Assembly (NCBI GenBank): GCA_027886175.1 | Contig: JAJNNQ010000040.1 | Location: 22,340,001 to 22,404,000, forward strand | DNA length: 64,000 nt | Direction: 5' to 3' | Source: Phylloscopus collybita | Taxonomy: Eukaryota > Chordata > Aves > Passeriformes > Phylloscopidae | In this document: positions 51,501 to 64,000 of the stretch, one piece after another | How positions within the stretch are numbered: the first letter of the stretch is position 1 | Layout: the number at the start of each line of letters is the position of its first letter | Notes under the pieces: generated by a model | Told to the model about the DNA's origin: nothing | The model's database searches: none | The model's input: the letters and a program-made list of their open reading frames with translations, nothing else | Translations under genes and position numbers: made by a program

Positions 51501-51950
51501 TTAGAGAGTTCCTGCCTGGAGATCTCAGCTGCAGGTTAGTGCCCTGACAGCAAGGTTTTTCCAAAGCTTACCTATCAAGTGCTGCTTTATCATGAAACTT
51601 CTTTAAAAGTACCCTCAATCTACTTTAAGGTTTCACTATGATAGAGATGTAAATAAGGCAGAACGTTTTCGTGCTCATTTTATAAATTCAGAAATAGTTT
51701 ACTTCTCTGTAACCTGCTGCAGTTTTTACGCAAATTCTTAGCCACAATTTATTATCCTAAATAGCAAGAGAGTAAAAATTCAAACCAGATTGGAAATTTG
51801 CCCTCTCCACAGGGTATCTGATTGCGTTAAAAGCATTAAAGCTGTCCATATTGCTGTATTTCTATTTCATAATTAGCATGTGCCTAAACCTCTGCAGTTT
51901 TGCCTGCTTTACTACACTGTGCAGGTACTTAATGTTTTTGCACACTTGGA

Positions 51951-52262
51951 TTTCATAGAAGGGTTGGGCTGGGATTGACCTTAAGGGCACTGTCTAGTTT
52001 CAATCCTCCTGCCATGGGCACAGACACCTTGTACTAGTCCAAGTTGCTCAGAGCCCCATCCAGCCTGGCCTTGAACACCTCCAGGGGTGGGGAATCCACA
52101 ACTTCAGTTCAGCATGTTCCAGTGCCTCACCAACTTCACAGTAAAGCATTTCTTCCTAATGTCTGGAATCTAAACGTGCTCTCTTTCAGTTTAAAGCCAT
52201 TTACCCCTTGTCCTATTGCTTCACACTCTTGTAAAAAAATCCTGCACCACCTCCAGCAAGAT
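51951..52262 (-). mobile_element. CR1 LINE 3' end
   Basis: The plus strand shows, in order, TTTCATAGAAGGGTTGGGCT, GGGATTGACCTTAAGG, CCTCCTGCCATGGGCACAGA, CAGAGCCCCATCCAGCCTGG, CCTTGAACACCTCCAGG, GTTCCAGTGCCTCACC, AGTAAAGCATTTCTTCC and CCTTGTCCTATTGC. This is the reverse complement of a CR1 3' region, including its very end. It is 5'-truncated near 52262, as usual for CR1 copies. Confidence 0.92.
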
Positions 52263-55200
52263 GAATATCCAGAAAGTTTTTGGTAGTATTAGAGACACAA
52301 GTATTTTAAAAAGAGTGAGCTTTGGCTAGACAACCATGTTTTCTGGTTCACTGTCTGCTGTGCTTTTGCCTTATATTCCCTTTTGTCTGTGCTGTTTCCT
52401 TGCAGCCCCTGCTGTGGAGCTGGCAGGCCAGGGGAGAGGGAAGCAGCCAACCATAGCTCTTCGCACAGCAGTGCTCTTGCCACCGCTGCTCTTCAGCAGG
52501 AAGCAGTAGGCATGTCAGTCTTTACAATTATTTGCTATTATCTGGTTCTTCCAGGCTTTGCTGCCTTCTGAGGCACAAGAAGTTTGGCCCACCTTGTCAG
52601 TATTGTGTATTAACTCTACTTGTCAGTGCAGGGATTGCTTCACTGTTGTCCTTGCCAGGTCTGATGCTTAGTCATTGAATGTCTTTCCCTGACTTGCTTG
52701 TTGCTTCATTTTTCTTTCATGTCATATAACATGCACGAGCTTTTGCTGAATGATATATGCAGAATTATTCATCATTTTAATATATAAAGGCTTGATGCAT
52801 ACCTGAGTCAAATGAGTAAGGAAACAGATGTTTAAGTTGCAGTACTTCATTTATATTTTGTAGCTCAAAATAAACAGTACAAATCCATAGGCCTCTTTCC
52901 AATTAATCATGCTTATAATACTACTGTGAAGCTGTGTGTCTTCTTTTCTCTATTTCTGTTCCTCTGTCCATCAACCTCATTCGTTTATCCCCATTTGTTT
53001 TACTTTCTCTCAAGGCTTTAAATGACTTTGAGAAAAGATCATTTATTGGGTGTACAGCTCAGGTTGGAGCCCCTTAGTGTAGGCAGTGGGAGTTTTCCAT
53101 GGGAGTGACACAGGTGAGAGGCAGCACTTGTGGCACCAACATTAAAGACGTAGGGCCAGTTTTAGGATGAGCATAAGCTCCAAATTATGATCTGGATGCA
53201 AAATTGGAGTAGCCTGTTTCTCTGTTCTGCTCAAGTCTGTAGCTTCATGCCAAGCTTTTACAGAACAATGCTTAGTCAGACCTGCACAGCTCAAGGAATT
53301 TTATCCAATAATCTCTCTACCAGGCTCAGTAATGCGTGTCTGAGCTGATCATCTCTCTTCGCAATATGTTTGACAACTAAAAATTACTAAAAAAAAGTGT
53401 TTTTCATCCTAAAAGAGAAATACTCTGAAGGTATACTTTGAAGTCTGCTCCTCTTCCCTAAGACTTTGTACTCTGCAACATATGTGAGAAATACTAGTTT
53501 AAGTTCTTTTCAATAGAGAAAAAATAACTACAAAATATTTGAACATGAGTAATATTTTTTGAGTAAGTCTGGGTTTGTCCTGGCGTTCTTTTTATAATCC
53601 CATGTGTATGGAAATGTTGAATTTGCAATTTATTTGCATCCTTTCAAGAGACAGCACCAGAAGGACTTAGAGGCCACATACTCAGCCAAAACTTAAAGCA
53701 GAAAGAAAACTGAGTGGTTTTAGCTCTAAAGCTGGAAATAGTGGCTTTATCAATGTGTATCTGTCACACAACTCTTGACCAAACTTTTGAAATTTGCATC
53801 CTCACAATAGGGAATTTTCTAGTGCTAACACTTTTTACCAAATAGGAGGGACTTCCTTAGAGGTGGCACTTTGTCAGCCCATAGTGTCTAAGAAGCAGGA
53901 GAAAAATAACCTTATTGTTACATTCCTTTTGTTTTCCAACTGCTACAGTCAGTTAGTTTTGTTAGATGTACATCAAATGCTTCTTTCTAGGAAAGCACAG
54001 TAACTGCTCTGAACACGGAATGTGCCGTACGCTCTGAGAACGTTTCATGAGCAGCAGAAGTTTCTTGCAGCACCCACAATGTATTTTTGTGCTGGTGTGA
54101 TTCCAGGGAGCCAAAGGTTCCCTCACTGTTGTCAGAGGTGAAATAAAATGCAGTATAAGAAACTTATAAGCTTCTTTTTGGGGGATTTTAATGAAATAGT
54201 CAAATAAGAAAATACCTGTTAAACGGAAATAAATGTAAACATGGGGGATGTAGCTGGAGAGAGTTGATAAAATACATTTTGTGCAAGTCTGACTTCTTGC
54301 ACAAGTTTTCACATAAATAAACATCATTAGGATGTGCTTCCAAATCTTGATGAAATTTTTTCATCTGTGTATCATAGTATAGTGCCAGAGAGCTGAAGAG
54401 CTACAAATTGGAGCTTTGCAACTTTAATTTTCTCAGTGAGCTGAAAGCTTCTGTTAGTACTAGCTTTAGTTAAGACACTTCTTGGAGGTGCTCTTTGGTT
54501 ATATTTTCAGGTCTGTATATATTATTTTTCCAAATTAGTAATTTATAAAAGTAAGTGGAATATGGATTACATGGATGCTGGGATTATGCACGGAATATGG
54601 ATTATATAGATTACATTGATCTGGGAATCTCTATCTGTTAATAAAAGGCAAAAAATTCCTTTTTCTAAGTATTTGTGAGGCTTGCTGGGACAGTGTGGGG
54701 GCAACAAATGAGCCCTGTTACCTTTTTCAAACTGTTTTTGTTCAGTGTATATGAGTTTTCTACATGGTTACTTTATTCTCTGAAATTTATCTGTGCAAGA
54801 ATTAGTCAAACCAATGACTCTTGCTGCTTTTCTCCTCTGCATTGTTGCACGTGTGATTTTTACTGCACATAAGGCTTCTTTTACATTCTGCAGAAGCCTG
54901 CCAGGGTTTTCTGTTCTGTTTCAAAGCAAGAGTTCACATCTAAGTGTTTTCTCGCTCTAGTGGTGGAAAAGGTCTGTTGAAGTGTGCTGTGATAACTCTG
55001 CAGAAAGTTAAAACTCAGGGGAACAGGAATCAAGCATTTGAAAAGGTGGAAAGATATTTTTATTTAAATAAAAGTGATGAGCATTTTATTTTCCTCGGGT
55101 ATGAATGCTCTTTGCCTTGCAAATGAGAATTCAGCTTCTCAAATCAAAGATCATTTAAGTAGTTGTGAATGTATGAATGAAACAAAACGCAGAGATTGCG

Positions 55201-58200
55201 AAAGTAATGCAAATGAGTGAGGAATTCTATCTTTTTAAAAGTTGAAGTAAATTGAGTTGGGGGGATTTGAAACTGATATGTAATAGAAGAAACAGGCATT
55301 TAACTGCACTCAGAACCCTGCTTGTAATACAAATGTTTCAGCAACTGCATTTTCCCCTTGGATTCAGAGCTCTGTTTGAATGTCAGCGTTACATGCACTA
55401 GAACACAAGAGCTCTGGGGTTTGCAAGTAAAGCTATTCTATGTGCATTTTCTTGCACATGCCTGTTCAGGAGCACAGGTGACAAGCCTTGGACAGTTGCC
55501 TCTCTTGGCATGCCGTGTTACAGTTTGTCCTTTTGTAACCTAAAATCAGGGCTGCAGCCTGGGCTGCCAGCCACAGGCAATCCCTGCAGCAGGTGGCTTA
55601 CACCTTACGCTCTGTAGGGGACTCCCTAGTGACAGCAGACAGTGACAGGGAGCCATCCTTGGAACAGGGTGTTACTGACTCATCCCCTGAAAGTGTCTGT
55701 TGGATACACAATACAGTAGTGCACGAGATGTAGCTTTGTCTCCAAAAAGACTTAGGTGGATAGGTTTTACTTGCTCATTTATAAATTCCTCTTAGCCTAG
55801 AGAAATCTGTCCCTGGCAGGGAGAGCTGGCTTTAACTGCGTTTTTACGAGATGAATTCACATCCCCTGTTTCAACCCCGTGCACACATGCACACCGGTTG
55901 TTCTGGTGCAGCAATACAGCTCTCATGTGACCCAGAACAGGGACGGGATCTGGCTTAAAAATGCAACAAAACCCCAACGTGTTCTGTCGCTTTTGTTTTG
56001 CGCGGCAAAGCCAGATCTGATTCTCAGCATGGCTGTGTAAACATTGCTGCGGGGTGCAGGCAGCAGCATTTCAGTCAGACTCTGCCGTGGGAGACTCTTG
56101 TGGATGAAATCTCATATCATGAGCTTATAAGCACGTCTGTGTGGGGGGGCAGCCTGTGCTCTTCTCACTGGTACAGTTGTGCTGATTTTTGGTTTTCTTT
56201 CCCTGCTTCATTCAGGCCCTTTCTCTTTTCTTGAGGTATGAAATAGCTTTTGATTCAGTTGTAAGCTTTGAGAAAATTAACACATTCAAATACGGATAGA
56301 TTTATGCAGGCTGTCTCCCCATTTAATGGTGTTGGCACTGTCAGTTCCTTTTGAAGCTGTGTCTTTGAGACATTTACCGGCTTGCTTATTTTACTTTTTT
56401 TTTTTCTGCTTCGAAGCTTGGCAACCCCTTTATAGCTCACTTTCTTCTTCAAGGAAGCAGAGTTAAAAGTTGAAGAGCACATCTGACAACACTGATCAAA
56501 AAGAAGCATTTTTCTACTTCTTCCCTTTTCTACTTCTAACCTAACCTCTACCTCCCCTCAAGTTAATCTTTAAAACTTTCAGTGCAGTAGTTTACCAAAA
56601 TAGTTAAATTTAAATATTTTGGGAGATGTGCCTCCATCTTCCCTCTTCCTGACTTCCATTTTCTCCTGTGGACTGATTATACTGGCTTGTTATCTGTGTT
56701 TTCTCTTGGGGTTGGTTGCAGATACATCTCTAATGTGAGAAGATGGCAGAAGCTGCCACTGTTATTATTGGGTTATGAATATGTTGTAGTCTGGTATTTT
56801 CCTGCTTCTAGAGCTCTTTGAAGAGCCTGAGAACCAGCTGTGTGTGCTTTTTGAAGTTCTTCCTCTTGAGTGAGGCAGGAATCCTAACTGGCTGTTCCTG
56901 CTGATACGTGAACCCAAGAGCTTTTCCTTAGGACTGCATCCTGAAAAATGGATGTGGTGACATAATGGCCTCTCTGGTTTTTTCTCCTCCCAGCTCACTG
57001 AGGAGAAGCACATAGATGCATGCCTGAAACCATGTAGCATTGCTAGGATTGGCATGCAGAAGAAGTTGCAGGTTGTCTGTGTGTGTGTTTGCTGGGGAGG
57101 CTTCAGAGTTTAATGGCAGTCTGATTGTTACTGCATTCAGGTTTCAGTGCTTGGAACAGCAAAACTGTATGAAGTCGTACATAGGAATTTGAATGAAACA
57201 AGATAAAATCAAGAGGAAAGGAAGCGACTGAAGGGCCTTTAGCATGCCCTTATTAATACTGTAACCAAAATACATTTAGAATTAAAGATCAAGTCTGCTT
57301 TTACACTTCTCATCTGAATATTACAGTTTCACAAGGGGGGGATTAGTTTGACCTGCCAATTAACAGAGGAAAGAGATGAGAGGTGGAAAAATGTCTGATT
57401 CATCAGTTAGTACACATCGAAAATTGTCATGTTAGGCTTTGGCTTATTCTGTATAAGCATCACTGCAATTTCCCCTGTGCTTACTGGACGGAGATCAAGC
57501 ATTTCAGGAGACCTGGCAAAAAGGATGGAAGGTGTGCTGTGTATGAGCAGCTGCTGCCAGCCCTTGCCTGCAGTGTGACTGGTTCCTGCACTGGTTCATC
57601 CTCATCCTTTGGCCAAGGCAGCCGGGTGGTGGGCTCTGGGACAAGCTTCAGCCTGGGAGGACCACACGTGGGCATGGCCTGCTGGGCTGCTCTGCTTTGA
57701 TGGATTGCCTTTCAAGGCATTTCAAAGGCACGTGTGTGTTTATGATAGATAAAGTAGGTGACGTTGATGTAGTTGGTTTGAATGTTTTAGTGGAGAGATA
57801 TAAGCTGTAATTTTTTCAGTGGAGCAGTGTGCTGTGCTCTACTCTCGCCTCCATCCCTTCCTCCTTCCACGATTTCTTTTTGTTATTTTTCTGAAACACA
57901 GGTAGTTGGCCCCCTAGATGTTTTGAGCCTGCTAGTGCTGTGATATGTCAGGAGCACAACTGCTTTGGATATTCACTTTATCTAGGCCACTGTTCTACAG
58001 TTGTAACAAATTATACATAGCTTGTTATGAACAGAACAAAGACTTTTCCTTATACATTGCCAGCCCTTAAGTGCACTCAGGTTCAGCTCCACACCTGAGT
58101 CTGCACAGCTTAAGAAAGTTTGGTTTTTTTATGAATCTACATAGAGAACATAAAAGTGATGCAGGAAAGAATCCACATGTAGTCAGTTTGACGCAGTTTC

Positions 58201-61200
58201 CTCACAATGTGTCACTGTCTTGCAGTCCCTGCATTACCAGTAGCATTGCTTTGCAGGGTGCTCTCCATAGGACAGTTCTCCAGTGACAAGTGGCCCCAGC
58301 TGTGACACTCTGTAACAGAGGCACCTCACAGCCGTTTTGTTGGAGGCCACTTTGTCTGGTCTGATTGAATTGAGGTTCTTTGAGCAGGGGCTATGATCAG
58401 GAGTAGTCTACAGGCAATGTGGAGTATAGTTTGAAGAGCAAAGCAGAGAGCCCAGTTCAAAACCAAGAGATAGCTCTTGGAGTGAAATTGCTGTCTAGGT
58501 TGATACTGCTGGCTTTGAATATTCAGTGTTTTGAAGGAGACATACCTGTTGGATGGGTGTGTGTTTCGTGTGTGGGGGTATGCCAAGCTGATATGCAGAA
58601 CTGATTTACTACTTGATGTTTGTCTCATGATGGGAGGTGGAGCTCAAAAACAACAGTCATTTAGTCCTCAGTTTCTTCCAAAGTTATTTTCCTTTATCTT
58701 CTTTCAGCATTTTATTATAACTGCAGAAGAGTAGGTTCCTCCAATAGAATAGATGGTGACATATATATATATAACTGAAGTCCCTATACAATTACCAGTG
58801 TAATGAAAACAAGGGATTCAGTAACTTTCTTTCCAAGCTGTAAACAAATGATGAAATTAAGGATCTGCTGGAGGTGATCGTTTTCCACAAGGAGATTTGA
58901 TGGTCTTGTGCACACACACGGAAGCTGCGGAGCTCCCAGGCGCTGCTTCTGGCCCTGGCAGCGACTGCTCTGGTGGTGAGCGAGTTGCATCACTTCTCCC
59001 CGGCTTCCGTGTTAAATAGTTTCCTCTATTAACTGGCCGAATGGTTTGTTTCCTCTAGAGCACTTCATCAGGGAGCTGCCAAACCTGACACACAGTGGAT
59101 CCTGTCTTATTCTTTGCCCAGTCTCGCTGAAGCCAGTGGGTGTGCTTGTTAGGCCGTAATTAGACTTCGTTATGAGTAAGCAGCACCAGGCTATAAACTT
59201 AATATCCTTCTGAGGTGAGTGCTGCTTAAATAATAAGTAGCCTTATGTTTTGTCTATCCAGTCTAGTTTAAGTCTAGTAAGCTTTCAAAATGAAGCACTA
59301 TATTGTAGGGCTCTAATAATGTCCTGTAAATTTATATACTGCATTTAGAGCTGCCTTATATTTGATGAAAATACGTATGCTGATGTGATCCTTACTTACT
59401 AATATGCATTTGCTAATTCAAATAGCTTTCTTTTGCAAATGAGCTCTTCCTGGACTCTCTTGGCCTCAGCATTAATACTCATCTTGCATACTACTGTTCC
59501 TTCTAAAGCAATTATTGCTTACATGCTGTGCAGTACTTGCTGTAACAAACATTTTCATATGGGATATAAAATAAAATAGAGCTAGATATTTCAAACTTGG
59601 CATTAGCTAGAACTGATTAGGGAATCCTGGTTTGTTTCTTCAGTTCTGTCTTCCTTTTGCTTCTCTACCTATGAAAGCTTCAGAGTCTGAATACTTCTGG
59701 AATCATATGACAGGGTTAGGAGGTAGGTGATGGTGCTCAGTGAGACTTGGGAATGGATGAACTCATAGAGAACATGATCCTGTTGGTAGAAATGCAGCCT
59801 GCATTATTTTAAATTAATAAGTCAGCTACAGAAATTCCAATTGTCAATGCATTACTTGCTGTGCGATGTAGAGCCATGAGAGAGACACGATGGGAGAGCA
59901 CATGTGAAGCTGCCTATATTGCCAAAAAATCTTGTAGTTGTGGTGGTTTCAAATGTGTTGGCGTTCTTTCCCTCGCCACCTGCTGTCCCTTCATCTGGGA
60001 CATCCTTTTCTCTCATGGCCATGTGGCCTCACACCGTGGGTTGGCTGTGCCATTGCAGCTCTGGAAGCTGTGCAGCTCTCCTGTGAGCTGAAGTGTAAGC
60101 TGGCATGGAAAAGGAAAAAAGGAGAAGGATCAGGCTTTTTTCATCAGTCTCACGTCCTTGCTGGGTACAGCTAGCGGGGTCAGGGAGGGGAGGGATGAAG
60201 TGGTGAGGAATTGTTCGGCCCCAGTGCTGCTCTCACTCTGAGCAGTGGTGTCAGAGCACATCACACAGCCAAATTACTGCCAGCCCAGACCTTCCTGTGC
60301 AGAGCTTCAGATGCTTTTGCTGCTTGTGTATGCTTTCAACAAAGTGAATGTGGCTGATTTACTGTCCATTCATCATGTAGTTGGGGCTGCTGAGGACCAC
60401 GTGAGGTCAGTGACCAGCTCTCTGCTAACAGGTTGTGACTTCTGAAGAGACACAAGACAGAAACCACTTCCCATGTGCAGTCCCTGAGGAGCCACCACAC
60501 CACCTCCTCCTCAATGGGCTCTTCCTGGCCCGGGTGGGTTTCTTTAAGGGATGAAAATAGGAAGTTTGTGAGGGCAGGTCTTGGTGAAATGGTAACCAAG
60601 AAGGGGTAATAAAGCATAAGGAGGGTAGGGGCTCCCCCTGAGGCATTCAAGCTGTACTTGTGGTCTGTCAGACCCATCAGTGCTCCTCAGCACTGGGGGA
60701 GGCTTATGGCAGGCCCCAGGAGGCACCACAAGAAGGGATGGGCAGGGGAGGTGTATTTTGTGTGGATTTTGACTTTCCCCTCAAGCTCTTTCTAAACAGA
60801 ACAAGAGGAACAAAACCTTTCCCCCCAAATGTTTCTTCGTAAAAGGTGTAGAAACAACCGCAAAACCCTTTGTGTTATGCAGGTAACTCAGAGGGCACCT
60901 TAAACACCAAATTCAGTTGTTTGAAGTTATTTTTTGTTGAAGTTGTATGTGTGCCTCTAAAATTTCTAGGTGATTACGTGTTTAACAAAAGAGCTTGTTT
61001 TCTTTGAGCTAAACTAAATACCCAAGATTTGAAAGGACTTCTTAGGCAAAAGAGCCACCTTCTTATCCCAAGGACTAATTGCTTAGACCCTCTGTTTTCT
61101 CAGGAGTCTCATCCTCTTGGAATACATACTGCATTTTCAGAGCACATTTCCTTGTTCAGAGCTTCTCTTGTTGGGATTAGCTATTGTAGAGCTGTCACCT

Positions 61201-64000
61201 ACCCTGCAGGGTTGCTCCTGCTTGGCTGCACGGGGGAGAAGAAGGGGAAATTACTGCAGCTCACAAAGATGCTTTGCCCTAATTATGATTCTTACATTGA
61301 GGAGCAATGGTACACCCCAGTGCTGACCATGGGAAAGCACGCATTTGCCAAGTGTGCACTCCTGGACATCCAGGACAAGCAATGACCTCTATTCAGGTAT
61401 AAAGAAAATTTCTAATTCAGCTACTCCAGGTATGAGTTTGATCATTTTTTTTTTTTTCCCTCTTGCAAGTATATATGTTTTTTAAGGGAGGCAGGTATTA
61501 TTCCTTACAGCAGAAAAGGACTTAAGTTTTTTTATTTGGTTAAGTAAAAATAGGATGTCAGTACATGTAAAGGCTACTTTTGGGGCAGTCAGAATGGCAC
61601 CCACTACGTGGCCTTGATTACCCTAAGGGAAGATAAGGACTCTGGTTTTTAATTTTCACAATTTAAGACAGTAAAATGCTGTCAAAAAAGGTCTATCAAT
61701 ATCCTGTAAGTTTGATGAGGCCCTTTTCTTCTGTTGTTTTTCCTTGCTAAGCTGCTTGGTCTTCCAGTGGCCTCCAAACTTCTGCATGCTGTGAAGTAAC
61801 GAAGCAGAACATTAAATCTTTTAAATCCAAAGAGTGCCAGCAATCTACTGAGCATTTCACAGTGCTGTTGTCAGTGAAGAATGCTTGTGTGTATTCTCTA
61901 CATTGTAATCCCCTGAGTGTGAAATTAGATCTGGTACCAGTTTATTTTTCTCTTCTTTAATTCTTTTTCATATCAAATATTAAATGTACTTTAATCACCC
62001 TATCTGTTTCTGAGTATATAAAGCAAAGGATTACCCTTTTGGTAAGTAGGTTTCCAACTTCTTTTTTTTTGGTAGCGCAGCTTAATAGTACAATTTAAAT
62101 GGTATAAAAGATTGTGTGAAGAATTATAGGGTTTTCCCCCTCCACTTTATTTTTATGTGTTTATCCTTTTTAATGTTTATTAACAGTCCTATGCATCTCT
62201 TTTTATATTTTAAAAATCTGCTTTATAGCATGTGGCCTTTTTGTGACCAAAGTTAGGCTTAATGAGTGCTTTCAGAACATTACTTTGCTAAACATAATGA
62301 TAGTATTGTATTAACTTCAAGTTTCAGTAACATTGTCTTAAATAGCTCTTATCCTTTGTTTCTGTTGATCAAAAGTGTTAACTCACAAGTCCCTTTTTTT
62401 TTTCTTTTCCCCCTCAGTTTAATCAAGTCAGTACATTTTTTATATCTGTGTCTTCAGCTGTGAAATGAGACTAATGCTTACCTGGCACATAGTGGAGTAA
62501 TGTGAAACTAGCTAGTGTCTGAGATTTAGAGAGGGGCCAGGGGAGCAGGGAGAGTGTTTGAGTGACTGATATTTAGTAGCTGGCACGGAGGTACAGTTAT
62601 CTGCAAGGATGAAAATATGTAGACAACTGAGAAGACACAAATGAGATTGAATTGGATTAGTTTGAACAAAGAAATCCAGTGGTACAGATGGCTTAAACAG
62701 CTGAAATTGTGCTGCACTCACCAGCACGATGAAATCCTTTCTTGTGATATGGGAAGCCCCTGTGTTGTGAAGAATGGAGAAAGTTCAGATTCCTTTATGG
62801 AAAATTGAGCTACTTAGGAGATGTTCCTCTAAGGAGACAGCAGATAGTGCTTTTTGTAAATGTGGTTTGAGTTGCAAATCTCTTGTGAGTTAATCTGGAG
62901 AGAGAATGGATAGTCAAAGGGAGGCTAGTAAGGCCATTTCTGGATGCAGGCACTAGTTGGGGAAATAATTTTATTTCTATGTAAAACAGATTTCTAGTCC
63001 CTCCTTACTGCAAGTAAATTTAAATAAGGGATTATATTTTTTTGCATTTAGTTGACCAAAGAGAAGAAAGGGCTTGCTTTCATGTCTTTGTAAAAGAACG
63101 AGTTGTCCTTGCTCTTGAGAATACAGTTGCTCTCCATCTGAAAATGAAGCTAGTTTAAAAAAAAAAGTCTTAACCATGCACAAGGTCTGCTGCTGTAGAG
63201 AAACATGCGTATTCTTTGCTTTAAGTGAATAAATTTTTTCACTGATTTATCTTCAGTCCGGACTGTAATGTGGTGAAGTTATGAGGGACTTTGTTGTAAT
63301 CAATCCTGGAATGACAGGATTCATTGCCCTCCTTAAAACAGTCAGGTAAGACCGGAAAACTTAAACTTCCTTACACGGATAAGCTCACAGGAGGTGCAGA
63401 GTAAGACTAGCAAAGAACGAAGATTCTTTTTTCTTTAAAGCTGATTTGCAAAAGTATTTTCATGCCTTTTAAAATAAAAAGTAAGAGCTTTGAGTATTCA
63501 CAGATATCCTTGTTTGAGACTAATCTAAGATGCTTTTGTGCTTGAAGTCTTCTGTAATTCTGTTCTGTGATTGTGGGTAGGTCAGAAACAGTGTTTGTTG
63601 AAGTTGCATACTTTGCCTTCCTGTGGCCTAACATGTTTTTAGTGAAAGGTATGAACACTTGAAATGTTGGCATTTCTTTTAAGCATCAGCACTTTAGGCT
63701 TTCACTTCTTCCATTTTCTTAAATCAGGATGAGTATGTCTGAAAAACTATGCTGACGTGGCAGTTATTGTCCACATGACAAATGTTTACATTGTGCTGCA
63801 AAATCAAGCAAAGCTCGTGCAAAAATTTCATTGTTTGAGATTTATTTGACATACAGGTGTGTGTGGTTTCAGGATGCTGTTGCATCCCTTGTTTCCTGGA
63901 GAACCCTCTGATACAATATTTGTGGCATTTTTCTCATGTGTTAAACTTGCTGCTGTTAGCTATGTTTTTCTGGCTTCTAGAGGTGTTTAATGAATCCTGC
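52263..64000. other. Intron sequence, no exon seen
   Basis: Unique intron DNA with an imperfect 13-bp repeat (GGAATATGGATTA at 54557 and 54592), a short TA run at 58761-58772, and motif-dense segments at about 55130-55260 and 59040-59640 that may be conserved elements. A possible MIR-like end lies near 62445-62510. No coding exon was recognised. Confidence 0.5.
62445..62510 (+). mobile_element. Possible MIR-like SINE fragment
   Basis: ATCTGTGTCTTCAGCTGTGA, AATGAGACTAATGCTTACCT and GGCACATAG follow the order of the MIR 3' half ('cctcatctgtaaaatgaggataataatgcctacct ... ggcacatag'). The match is short and diverged. Confidence 0.35.

Larger units (their letters stand above)
35241..51950. other. 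Intron sequence with simple repeats, no exon seen
   Basis: Long unique AT-rich stretch. It holds T31 at 36141-36171, a GTTTT/GGTTTTTTT tract at about 36425-36500, short A/T runs near 40085 and 40340, and a repeat-free, motif-dense segment at about 45040-45530 (see findings). The 163-codon minus-strand frame at 45792-46283 is unrecognised and compatible with chance. Confidence 0.5.
13385..64000 (+). other. NHSL1: Intron 1 of the NHS-family gene (5' part, continues past the window)
   Basis: Downstream of the donor no second coding exon was recognised. In particular I did not see the family's next-exon signature ('SNLD...W-x-V-x-Y...PWHQQ...RPPCVE'). NHS-family genes are known for very long first introns, so 50 kb or more is expected. 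Open frames here are short, mostly below 110 codons, and have no recognisable domains apart from a CR1 relic. A very short alternative first exon, as used by some NHSL1 isoforms, could still be present and missed. Confidence 0.65.

Overview
The window looks like nuclear DNA of a bird, most likely a passerine. It is AT-rich and gene-poor, with one strong CpG island. Its recognisable repeats are CR1 LINE fragments, two solo LTRs of avian type, and a short SINE joining a tRNA-Ile-like head to a CR1-type tail, which resembles TguSINE1 of songbirds. All family names here come from memory of consensus sequences and not from a search. There is no sign of bacterial, plasmid or phage organisation.

Layout. 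Positions 1-11900 are upstream non-coding DNA carrying an old CR1 fragment (about 300-790), a complete solo LTR on the minus strand with a 5-bp target duplication (4115-4882), a CR1 3' fragment (6655-6812) and a 41-bp local duplication (8569-8660). A CpG island spans about 11905-13920. It holds a TATA-less promoter region, two short upstream ORFs and one well-supported coding exon (13027-13384, plus strand).

That exon encodes 119 residues: a short N-terminal motif, a Gly/Ala/Arg-rich linker and a helical WAVE-homology domain typical of the Nance-Horan syndrome (NHS) family. NHSL1 is the best fit, partly by exclusion. The exon ends at a clean GTGAGT donor in phase 1. The remaining 50.6 kb (13385-64000) is best read as the first part of the very large intron 1, since no second coding exon could be recognised. 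The intron holds a CR1 reverse-transcriptase relic, a CR1 3' piece and an ERVL-type solo LTR (about 25020-26032), a MIR-like fragment (about 29725), the tRNA-Ile SINE (about 33898-34031), an LTR end (about 35150), another CR1 3' end (51951-52262), long T-rich tracts and several repeat-free stretches that may be conserved regulatory elements.

I found no new multi-gene system. The most unusual sequence structures are a perfect 14-bp inverted repeat (24525-24558), a perfect 12-bp inverted repeat (6046-6076), a G-quadruplex-type run in the promoter and a nine-codon upstream ORF before the NHS-family start. Nearly all other open frames are chance frames in intronic DNA or antisense frames in the CpG island.
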